Source of the DNA: Symsagittifera roscoffensis
Taxonomy: Eukaryota; Xenacoelomorpha; Acoela; Convolutidae
DNA: 64,000 bases
Assembly: GCF_963678635.1 (NCBI RefSeq)
Contig: NC_087063.1
Location: 45,490,101-45,554,100, forward strand
Direction: 5' to 3'
Position 1 is the stretch's first letter. Each line of letters begins with the position of its first letter. A model generated the notes under the pieces. It was not told where the DNA came from. It did not search any database and saw only the letters and a list, made by a program, of their open reading frames with translations. This document shows positions 47,901 to 59,900 of the stretch, one piece after another. A program made the translations under genes and the position numbers.

Positions 47901-50900
47901 TGTTTTTGCATAATTACACAGTAATTTTTATAAATCGTACAACCCTTCATCTTTCTCCACAAGTGCGCTTATAAAACCACCAAAAGAAAAACGAGTTAGT
48001 GATAGCTAATTCTACCAACCATGAAAAAGATTTAACAGAGCTGTAATGCAACTGATCAGAATAGAGAGAGAATAAATTGTTCCAATCATGCTCTGACTGG
48101 CTCCGATCGATGAGATAGAATCTAGAGGAATAGGTCTGGCCCAAGCATACCTCACTATTTTACCATTGAAACAATTGGTAAGCCATGCTTCATATAAAGT
48201 TACCTTATGTTAATGGCAGATAATTATTTTAGTGGTATCAGTTTTATGAAACTTATTCTAAATAACAGCCTTGATGTTTTTGGCGTTTTTTTCAATACTT
48301 CCAGAATTTATATGTGAATTAATCCAAATTTGCGTTCTAGGGAAAAAGATGACTCAGTTCCTCTAGTTGTTGAAACAGTAGAAGACAATGATATCTTCGC
48401 GGAGCAGACTCCGGTCACACCAACAGACAAAATTGAGTTCGGAGAAATGGAAGAAAAAGAAAAGACCCGGAAGCCGGTGCCAGATGAGCGATTCGTTGAA
48501 CCCATAGCAGATGTTCATTCGGAGCCTGACGAAGTTGAGTTCAAATCGGTAGCCGAAGAAGAGGCTAAAGTTGAAGAAGGGCAAGAACAGATCAAAGAAC
48601 CGGAGCCGCCAAAAGGTCTGGAACCTGAGGTTGTAGTTCCGGAACCTGAACCTGAGCCGGAACCAGTGGTCGTTGAGGTAACCGGCGAGGAGGCCAAGCA
48701 AGATACTCATAGATCTTCCATGAGTTCGGAAGAAGGTTTTCTGGAGGAATTAAATTTGATCAAGAATTCTAGTTTTTCCGACCAGGATAAACAACCGGAC
48801 CACTGGATGCAGTTTGGTGAGTTGTTATTGCATTTTTTTTGTTTTAAATGTTTGTGTTTTGATTAATTTATGATGTTTGATTAATTATCTATTTAAAACA
48901 GAGACTTCTAAGGAACATTTGATAGACAATCAATTGTTTCATTGCTAAAATTGTCAGGTCTAGTTAAAAGAAAGATGGATCGAATCCTTTGGTTGCCTAT
49001 TTGTTTTTAAAACACTAGTTAATTCTTAGCTGAGTGTTACAAATCTGCTTTGGCTTAAATTAACCTTTTGAAGGTGGTTCTAAATTAAGTATGTTGCAAA
49101 TTGAATATGTTGCAGGTGGTTGTACCCTAAAGTGTGTGGACTGTACCATTCCCTTCAGTGACAACAGATACGCCTGTCTCGTCTACAACAGAAGTGCCCA
49201 CTTTGCAGGAGTCACCCAGAACATCCGTGACACAGTCATCGATGGTCAGTTCAGCTTTCATTCCTCAATTACAAATTAATTTTTCAAGTAGTTTCCTCAC
49301 ATTGTTATTTCAAACCGCTAATTTGGAGGCTGCTGAGCTGGTAACAAAGCGTTCCATTAGTCGTAATTTCGAGATTTTTGAAAAAAAATTGCTAGTATGG
49401 AAAATTGCTCTGCGACGAATTGTCGCTCTTTCAAATGCTACGAATTGACGCCTGTGACCAATTGTCGCTTGCGACGAATTGTCGCCTCATGAAAAAATTG
49501 GCATAAAAAGTCAAAAAGTTGCTCTAACAAATTATCAATAAAAGTCTTTTGAGTTTTTGAGAAGCTTTGACGAAGCAGTCTTAATTTTGGTCACAAAACA
49601 AACGCTTGTCATCCCAGTTTTGCCCTACGCCCTACGCGAATAACACTTCAATATTGCGGATGTCATTTTTTGTAAAACTTAAATTGAGATGAATGAATAC
49701 ACGAACTAGTAATTCTTATTGACAGCCTTCAACACAACAGGTACGTAATTACTGGCCTGTTGTCAGGGTTAATGTAAATTGTGAAAATGGATGCAATCTA
49801 TTAGAATTAAATCACCGGTTAACACATAGATCATTGTTTTTTTAACTGTTCTTCAGTGTTATGAACAAAAATAGTCTCTTTTTCGAGTCTTATTTTTCAT
49901 AAATTATCTATGATTGTACTATAGATGTATGCGTATGCATGTTAGAAAAATTGCAGCTTTTAGTTTTTATTTTTAAGGTTAAGAATATTTATCCTAGAGT
50001 TAGCGAGCCCAAATACGAGTTGTTGAGTTCTTTTGCGCACCCTGAGATTTCTAGGGCTAATTCTTAAGCTGGTAAAGGTTGCTACTCAAAAAACTGAGTC
50101 CGGATCATAGTTACCCCTGAACCACTATGTTTTAATTGCGAGATTTTTTTCGCCCCGAATTAGAATTTTTTACCGAGTATTGTGCATTGAAAGCCTTCAC
50201 TGTTGTTGGTTACACTTGTAATTTAAAAGTGTTAAAAAGCCGATATTAGGTGTGTGTATATGCGAGAAGAAATTGAAAATGCCCGCTTAAAAAAATGCTA
50301 AATCCGATTTTAAAAAAAACGTTTTGGAAGTAGGGGTAAAAACTAAAAATTTAGGGCAAAACTTGAAAATTTGGGGCAAACTGTGTTATCAAAGAAATGA
50401 AAATCAGCACTGGAGCCTATAACATGACAATTTAAGTCAAATTTGCGCTAGAAATTAGCCTTGAAACAGTTTAGCAAATAAAGTCATTTCAGTGCCTTTC
50501 CAATAAACACTCGGTCCCTGAGGGGGAGGGGGGGGGATAAGTTTGTGCTTTTTGAAGCAACTCAGTTCGGCAAGGATCAAACATTGGTTTTCCTGAAACA
50601 CGGAAGTTCGGAGTCGTTGTAGACTCATATCGCCTGGCATGCAGATTAATTATTTAAAGCTTATCCCTCTTTATTTTAACAAATATTTACCATTCATCCT
50701 GTTGACAGTGAGTATTGTCACCATGACTTAAAATGAAACCCTTGGCCTTTTCAAATGGTCGTTCTTTTTGTTGGTCCGCTTCGCATCAGTTTGTAAAGTA
50801 TTCATGTCAGTCGTTTTTTTTTCAGGCGGCAGGTACAAAATTACAGCACAAGTCAAGCTCGCTGATAGCGTCGCATCTTACGCACATGACAAAATAACCT

Positions 50901-53900
50901 GCACTCTACACTACAAACTGCAAACAGACACTCGATTCCAATCGATGAAGGTCACTGAAGTTGGTCACGTGAAGTCCACTACCTGGTCATACATTGTGGG
51001 GTGGGTGGAGTTGAACTTGATTCAGAAGAATGGGACTAATTTTTTTGCTGTGCGGCTGTGTTTTGACGGACCAGAGGGAGACAAGGACTTTTTAGTGAGT
51101 AATGTGGTCCTGACTCAGGAGTACGCAGAGGATGAGACAAGGAAAAACAACGTCATCAGGTGGGATTTTTGTATACTTCGGGATTACTATAACAGGAATT
51201 AATTTAACGCACTTAAAATGCCATTATCAAAACTGACATTGTTTTTTTGATAGTTTGACTATTTTTCTAAAAATTGACTTACTAGTGATTAAAGAACCTG
51301 TGAAGTTACTGAAATACGCAAAACGAAATAAAAGAAACCGACAACGAAGAATTGGTGAAACAATTTATTGGTATTTTTAGAAACAAGAGGGGTTGTTTTG
51401 AATTAGCGTTTTTTTTAGAAACGGATCCTTCAACGACTTCGTACTAACCCCTCAAAACTGGAAAGGGGTGGGACAAGCTCAGATAGCTCTTTCCAACTCA
51501 CTCTATCGGGGGTCCAAGCAGGGCTGCATGACTGTAGAACGCCCCTTCGCCTACAGTGGACTAGCCCAGAGTATCCTTGACATCGTGGAACCAGGGAGAC
51601 ATTATTCGTTCACTGCTTATGTCCGGATAGTGGCCGGGGAGAGGGAGGGGGAGGAGAAAGGAAATCATTGTGTGAAGTGGATCCTAAAATACAACTGCGG
51701 GGACTCCAAAGGGGATATTGCTTATGAAATTGCGAGAGCCGAGTGAGTGATTTCTTTTTTTTATTGCACCACGGTTGTTTAGTTTTCTAAATAATTGTTT
51801 TGATTTGAGGCTGGTAAGCATTGCTCCCCTGCATTTTTTAACGCTTTTTACCCTGATATATTTGAGTAGTCGAATTTGGTTAACGTTTTTTATTCAAATG
51901 AGTTTTGACTTCAAAAATATCATGAAATGCGGTAAAAACAGTGCGAATCTTGATCTAAGTAAGTTAAGCGAGCATGACGACGAGGAACTCAGTTAAATTA
52001 TTGCTTCGACTGGCGTGGACGGCTCATAGTTTCTATAAGCTGGTGACTATACAAAATATATCTAGCAAAAGAGGGGGAGAAATTGCATATTCGGCAAAAA
52101 AAATAAAATGTCAAATTTTCATGAAACAGTTTAAACTTGGCGTTTTTGTACTTTTTTCCTTATTTCGGCCACAAATTCCATAGCGGTCAGTTCATTCGCA
52201 ATATATGCTGAATTGCATGAATTATTAAGAATACGAAAGAGTTGAGTGACGTATTTTTGTTAGCATTTTTCATTCATTTTTGACCACCAGGTGCTAAACT
52301 TTTCTGGTTCTTTAGATATTAATTATTAAAACTTCCAGTGCCTCAAGAGCAAAATGAATTATTGAGAATTTTATTAAATCTGTCATATTGAAGCTCAGAA
52401 TCGTACTAACAATTTTCAAGCTGTTTTTCAAATATGGTTCTGAAAATATTTTTCAGTTAACATAGCATTAACCTGTTATCACATGAGAGTTAATCAATGC
52501 ATCACATATTCATTTTTCCTAAATAGTTTTCATTTTTTGATAAAGTGCCAAATTTTTTCAATTGCCAAATGGCAATGTGCAAATTGTCTTAAGATAAACA
52601 GAATCAAGTTGAGGGGTCCCCCTTTGGTATTATTTCATGACATCAGTTTTAGGCCGACCAATCCTAAACATTTTCTAAGGGCGCCTTGGGCGCCTGGGCG
52701 CCAATATGTTAATTTTGAAGGAGAGCGCGTGTCGAAAAAGCGCAAATTTTTGGTCAAAGTTTTTCAAAAAGTGACCAAAAACGGGTCAAAATAGTTTCTT
52801 TATAGTTTTCTGGGAGAGTTCGGAAAATCAATTTGGTCGACCTAAAAAAAATTTTTGAAATTTTGTTTGAAAATCCTCCCCCCTCGAGAAAATCCTAAAT
52901 CCGCCCTTGGTCAAGTTAATGGCTTTAATTCATAAAGTATTCTTTTTTTTTCAAAGTAACTACATTAAGTCAAGTTCTGAAAATTGTTAACAGAGCATTA
53001 ATCTGTTATCACATGAGAGATAATCAGTGCATCACATATTCATTTTTCCTTAATAGTTTTCATTTTTCGACAAAGTGCCAATTTTTATCAATTGTCAAAT
53101 TGGAATATGCATTTCGTCTGAAAATAAACTGAATTAAGTTTGTTGCTTGAATTCTAAAACCAAATATTTTTTTCATAATAACTACATTGCGTCAAGTTGA
53201 GTTATTTATCTTCTTTTTCACTCAAACATGAAATTTTATCAAATACAGGAAAGTGGATAGCTCTAAGTGGACCAAAATTAACGGAGAACTGAACATGACT
53301 GAGCTGAAAACATCCACTGGTCGGCCAGTACTAGCAGCTACCAGTCACAAATCAAACAGGAATGTCGACAGCAAACCACGGGACCAATTTGGACAGCCGT
53401 TAGAGTATTGCACCTTCCATTTTGAGACGACACTCGGCATTAATTTGTGTGTCGCTGGTCCTCGCATGATTGACGGAGGCAAGATTATGAAGCCAACTAT
53501 TGAGCAACAAACCGCTGGTAAGATTAAGATTACGTTTTTCGAACTTTTTACCATGTGTTTCCAACTTGAGTTTTTGTTCCAACCACCGAAAGTGGGGAGG
53601 AGCTTTGTCTTTGGGCGTGTTTTAATTTGAAGTCTTTTTTACTTCCAATCACGCAAAATCAGGTTTCAAAAGTAATCATAAGAATGAGTCGAGTGGTATG
53701 TCTTATTATACACTAGTGGATAAAATTAAGCGCAATTCGTGTTTTTCTCTCTAAAATGCATGTTTTCAAGGACAATTTTTGACAACTTTCACGTAGAAGG
53801 TAAGCAAAATTTTTACATACACATACAGCAAATGATCTAAAATACTCTCTCTGAAAGTATAAGTCTTTAGTTTGAAGCACTTACCAGCTTTTTTCGAGTC

Positions 53901-56900
53901 TGAAAATGCCAGTTTTCATCATCCGCGCTAATTTTTTCACAACGCGTGAAAGTGTTAGAAACTGTTGAGTTTAAACAACAGTTGAATTAAGTTGCCACAC
54001 TGATTATTTCGAAGTTTTTGATGAGAATTTTTCTCGTTGCATGCACAACTTTTTTTACTCCATTCATTCGAGAGAGAGTTCACAATGATGCAAAACTTTG
54101 TGCAGATGGTGAAAACTGGCATTTTGGTAAGTGAAAATTGGTAAATGTTTCAAAATACAAAAGAGGATAGTTCAGGTCAATTTCTGTCGGTTTATGTAAA
54201 AATTGTGTTGAAATTCAAAGTGAATATTGTCCAAAATAGTTCTTAAAGTTAGGCTTTTCAGGGAGTAAAAATCTGAATTTGCGTTTAGTTTTGTCCGCTA
54301 GTATAGGTCTTGGTCATTTTTTTTTCAGGAAAAAGTCTTAAAATTTTTTCACGCTTAATTTGATTGTTCGCGGTTTGACTTTTGATTTCCCTTCATTTCA
54401 TTTCCCTTGTGAAAGGAAGGCAATTTCTTCTATCGAACAGCAAAAGTGTAAAAGTCACAAAAAACGTAATCGACTTCCAGTTACGAAAGTGAATTTTATT
54501 TTTCAGATTTCTCAGCGGAATAACAAAATAACATATTGATCCAGTGCTTTCAAATTGGGGTAATTTTATCAAAAAAAGCACCAATCATAATGTGTTATTA
54601 AAATTCAAAGAGCTTTAGGGGCATTTATTTTTAAAATTTGAAAATTGAATCGTTTTGAAAAACCGAAGTCAGTTTTTTTCTGTTTTCTGCGTTCATGATT
54701 TTTTACTACTGATTATTGGCTATGTTTATGATTTCCAGCATTAATTTTAATATTTTCGAGCCATTAATATTTTAACAGGCTAAGTTTTGTCTCTACTCCC
54801 TACAATGAGAAAAACGCAATTTTGCACTGAATGTTTAAAAATAATTATTTAGTTAAGTCCTTTTAACTGCTCGTACAGTAACCGGCTATCCTTGTTCTGT
54901 TTTAAATGTGTATGAACGAAACAAAAAAAATTTGCGTCATGTTATGTTCTGTTTTTTTCCAAAAAAAAGCTTGAAATGACTTCTGCTAGCTTTTTACTTT
55001 AGGTTTTTGTACTCAGTTTATGTCACTTCTCATTTGCATGTGAAATGAATTGAACTCGAATTGAAAGAAATGAAATGAATTGTTTTCAATTTTTTCCCAA
55101 TTTCTCTTAAATCATTTTTCTATATTTTTTGGTTCGTTTTGTCATGAACGTTTAAATGAAAAACAATTATAAAATTAAAAGAGCTATTACAGTGATATGT
55201 TTTCAAGCAAAACCGAACCCCTGAACCGAAGTTACACAATGCTTTTTCCGACTTCCTTGAGTTTATCAAGCTTTTTCCAACTGTCTGTTCTTTTCCAACT
55301 GTATGTTTGTTCTTTATGTGCTTTTAGTTTTTACATTTTTCCTTGTTTTTCTTTGTACTAGTTTCAAATGGTTTTATACATTGCTCTTTTTTCTAGTCAT
55401 TTGACCCGAAGGCCTAAACCGGACGTTAATTATTTATGTTGAAAAGAGATCATATAACAAGCCCCCATTAAGCATATGATTGCTTGGCACAATCGCTACC
55501 GGAGCGCGACAATGCCACAAACAGTAGCATATTTTTCTATGTGACAACTCGTGAGAAGCTCTGCGTCAACTTGGTTTTTAATTTTTATAAGTGTTTTTTG
55601 AAGGGTGAAGTAAAAAGGTTTTGCTCAAGCTTAAAGCATTATTTAATAAGAGCGTATTTAACGCATGATTTAGTACTGATTTACATTGACCAAAAAAAAC
55701 GAACAAATTGGTAAGTTTCAAGCATTTTTTGCAATTTGCGTTGACATTAGACAAAAAAGAACAGTAATTATTTAGTCTTCCACCAGAATTTCTATGGTGC
55801 AATTTGAAAAGTGTCAGCCGGAAAATTTTTTTAAATGTCGACTCTGCTCTAAATAGCTCTGATGGTAAAAAGTTTGTCGTCCAAGAATACAGTGTTTTAT
55901 TTGAGCAACTGTTCTCTAATTTTGATTATTTTGATAATGAAATCGAGCAATTAAATGAACCAGATACAGATATTTAGAAACTTTGCCTAAAATTCAGCAC
56001 ATATTTTTTCGTTTCATAACTGCTTTTCTCGAAAAATAGTGTTCCAAATTTTTTTTTGAAAATTCTCCCCTTCCTCGAGAAAATGCTAAATTCGCCCCTG
56101 AAAAACCATAATCTGAAAAACCAGCTCGGGATGTTTCTCATTCAGACCAGTCCCAGAATTTTTATTTGACCATTTTCGACGGATTTTTTTTTATTACATA
56201 TGACAGATATCGATGCTCTGAGCTCAATCTCAAAAAGATTTTTTTCTTGTAAAATTTTTTGTAAAATCAAGGGGTTTGGGATAATAAATGCGCGAGAAAT
56301 TTTCATTTTCTCTCAATGCGTAGCAAGTAGAAAGTTGATAACAGTCGTTCAGACTAGAACAAAGGCATGTGGAATACAGTTCTAGTCTGTATTCCACAGG
56401 CATGTGGAATACAGTAGGGCATTCACTTTGAGAACGTTGATTGAGTGTTCTATCCCTTGTAATGGCTGTGATAGTGTGCGAGGACGAGTTCTAGTTTCAG
56501 CACTAGGCGCAGGTCTACCACAACTTGACCAATTTAGGCCGCAATCGTGCTACCACATGAAAAAAACGGTCTTGAGTCGCAGTAAAAATAGCTCATTGAA
56601 ATAACTCAGTTTGGAGTTTGACAAAATCATACAAATGTACTGACTATAGACAGGCCTGCCGATATCTCCTCTGAAATTCACACGCGAAACAATCTGGCTC
56701 CCAAATTATTAAAAATTCAATTGGGGCATGCAAATCGATTCAAAAAGTGTTTCAGTAGATGGGTAATATATCGTTTTGTAATTTACATTGAGATTTACAT
56801 CTGATTGAGAAAAGGAACTGAACATAAATATGAATTAACACCAACTGAACGGTATCGCTCAGCCATATGGTCTTTGTTATCAGTCAAGGCCATCAATCTG

Positions 56901-59900
56901 TTCTGTGACTAGCTATGTATAAATAGTTTATAAATACAAATACTTAATAGTATTCAGTACTCAGTACTCACCGGCCGGATGACATGGTGTGAGGGAAGAA
57001 TTGAAAAAGAAAAAATCTGTATTTTTTTATAAGTTTTATCAATAATTTGGAAACAGTTTTTACTTGAGACTCCTGAAAGTACTGTCGAAAATTCAGGGTT
57101 TCGTCTTGATGCCAGAGAGCCTGTCTTGCTTTTAAGGAGACAGACGTCTAGACGAGAACAGATTGATGGCTTACGTCCATGTGAAATAACTTGGTTAAGT
57201 AGAAACATGGATTTGATTTCGATATGATATTTTTGAGCCAAATTGCATGAATAAAAATATATATGAGCATAAATTGTTTCAGTGACAATTGAGCAGATTA
57301 TGTAATTTGAACAATGAAAAATGCCAAGTTAACGCTTAAAATTTCTTTTGTACTTTCAAAATCATAATCAGCTGATTTTTGTTCATGCCAACTAGCTACG
57401 CTTAAAACTTGAATTTTAGGCGATAAAAACTGAAATAATCTGAAAGTAAATTTGAAATCTGGGTGATTCATTGTCGATCGTTTCATGTGAAAAAAGCTGT
57501 AAGAAAATCTTCGTGTAAAAAATGTACACTGCAAGACCCTTTGACTTCCCCTATATTGTGAAAACTTGTTCACTAAATTGAGGCGACAGACTGAAACATC
57601 ACCGTTTTTGTTATTCTGATTTTCAAAGTTTTTTTGTATTTGCTACAGACTGTTTTTGGGTTACCGAAATGGTAGATTTCAACGGGTTGTTCTTAAATCA
57701 TAAACTAAATCTCGGTGCCTCGTCTTCAAAATACTCGAAACATTTTCAAGAACTGTCGCAATTTCCTCGGTCTTTTACTAATGATGCGCTCAGTCTTGTT
57801 TCAATTCCATACCAAATTTATTGGCGTTTGAATACTTTCTCTGAAAATGCTTAAATTTAAAAAAGTTGAGTGAATATACTGTGGGCAAAAATGGGTAATT
57901 TAGTTTTTTTAGAAGCGAATTTTTTTTAATTTCAAAAACATCTTTTTTTGTTGAAAGAGTAATTTGGTTGGCTGGCTTAAAAGTAACAGCATTTTCTTAA
58001 ATTGTCAATTATTTTTATGCATAGGTGCGCTTTTTCATTGAGTGGCATTCAAAATTGCTTCGAGTTTTGTTCGCAGCAACACAAAACAATACTAATTCTA
58101 TAACATGCAAACTAGCGTTGCTGTGCATTAGTGAAAACTTCATTGTTTGATCAGACGAAAAACGCCACAAAAAAAATTAGATGCGTTTTTCAATTCAAAT
58201 ATTAGTTTATTATGATAAATCTCCCTTCTTGATAAATCTCCCAGGGGTTCGACTGGAATAGTCCTCCTTTTGGTGCTAGTTTACGACACCATTTTCGGCC
58301 GACTGAATCTAAATTTTTGTTAAAGCGTCTTGAAAATTGCGTTTTTTCTAAAGACGCAATTTTTTGGTCAAAACATTGCCCAAGAACGGCATCTTTTTGA
58401 CTGAGGCGGAAAACTATTTTTCGTAAAATAAGTTTTTAACAGTAATTAACATAGTGAAGACTCTGATGTAGGTCTTGGTGACTTTTTTGTTTTTTTTTCC
58501 AGGAAAAAGTCTAAAAATGCTCTAATAACTACAGATGTGCATTCATATATATTGATGCATTTATGAATGCACTTAGGTATATATGCACTTTTTGAGTTAA
58601 ATTGAAATAAATCTGCTGAAAGTGACGTAAATAGCCCTCTTCAAATACGAACGTGAAAATGGCGCAAAAAAAATGTTGGCTTAATATTATCAAAAAAGCG
58701 GCAATCATAAATCGTTTTGGAAACTCGAAGAGCTTAAAGAGCATCTATTGTTTTCTTTGAAGTTCAAAAGTTGTGATTTTTTCAACAGAGTCAGTGTTAT
58801 TATGCGTTCATTACTCTTTTCCAATCTTCGATTGGCTATGTTTAAAATTTTTTATTGGCATTTAAAGTTTTTGTTGAAAGTAATTTGGTTGGCATGAGTC
58901 TTTTTCTGTGTTTTTACGGAGTTTTTTTCTGTGTTTTTACCGCTTGGTAACTTTTGTTCCGATGCTAATTTTGCAACCTATTGTCTCGGTATGTTTTTTT
59001 TTTCAAAACGATCTTCATCCATTTTGATAGATTGGTTGTATGTATGTTTAGTTATAGAAAATCGACATTACTTTTTGCTGATGATTTTTCGGCTTTTGAT
59101 TTAGCTCTCGGTTTATTTCCGAATTGTATACCACCTTAATTTTAGTACCTATGTGGCTTTCGTGGATACTATTTGGACAGTACATGTATATTTTCCAATA
59201 AGATTTTGCTGAACAATTTCTGTTGACTTTCAGCTAATTGGCTGTCGGCTTTAATTTTGTCGGTTTGTTTACTTTAATTTTTTGTTTCCTACCAATTTTC
59301 GATCTTGTATTTAGATCAAAAAAATTTTGGCCACAAACTTATTTTTTGAATGCTAAAATTCAACCCCTTTACGGTTAAACATTACGGTTAAACTTTTCGG
59401 AGTAGTTTTTGATAGTTTTTGAGTGTCTTCTTGCTTTAATCTTATACTGTTGCATCGCAAGTGGTGCGAATCTCAGCTTCGCCTCTGTGTCAATTTTTGT
59501 TTAAATTTTGAGCGAGTAAAGCGAACGAGCAGGCTTGCAACAGCCTAATCAATGCTTAAAATTAGTCCTGAAAACATAGTTTTGAATAAATACAATAACT
59601 TTTTGATGTTTTTAGCGTCATTTTTGGAAACAAAATCTTTGAAAAAATGTTCTGCCAAAAAAATGAAACAAAAAATTGAATTTTAAATCCTTTCATCACA
59701 CTATGCAGAAAAAAACACTAATTTGAAAAAAAAAATGTTTTTTTTTTTGTAGTCTCTGAAGACTGTGGTCGGTACATCCTGTGCTACTTGCACACTAACC
59801 GGCTATCCTTGCTTTGTCTTTAAAAATGTCCAACTGCAGTAATCACAGTTTTTTACACCGGAACTCTTCCTTTGTGGAAACCAAGTTTTAGAAAAGTTCA

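Noticed and set aside
48308-48710. Minus-strand frames (up to 115 codons) opposite exon 12
   Set aside because: They mirror the Glu/Pro-rich coding strand of a well-supported exon.
55484-55714. 76-codon frame as an extra exon of the host gene
   Set aside because: No matching splice sites in the needed phase and no domain continuity between exons 16 and 17.
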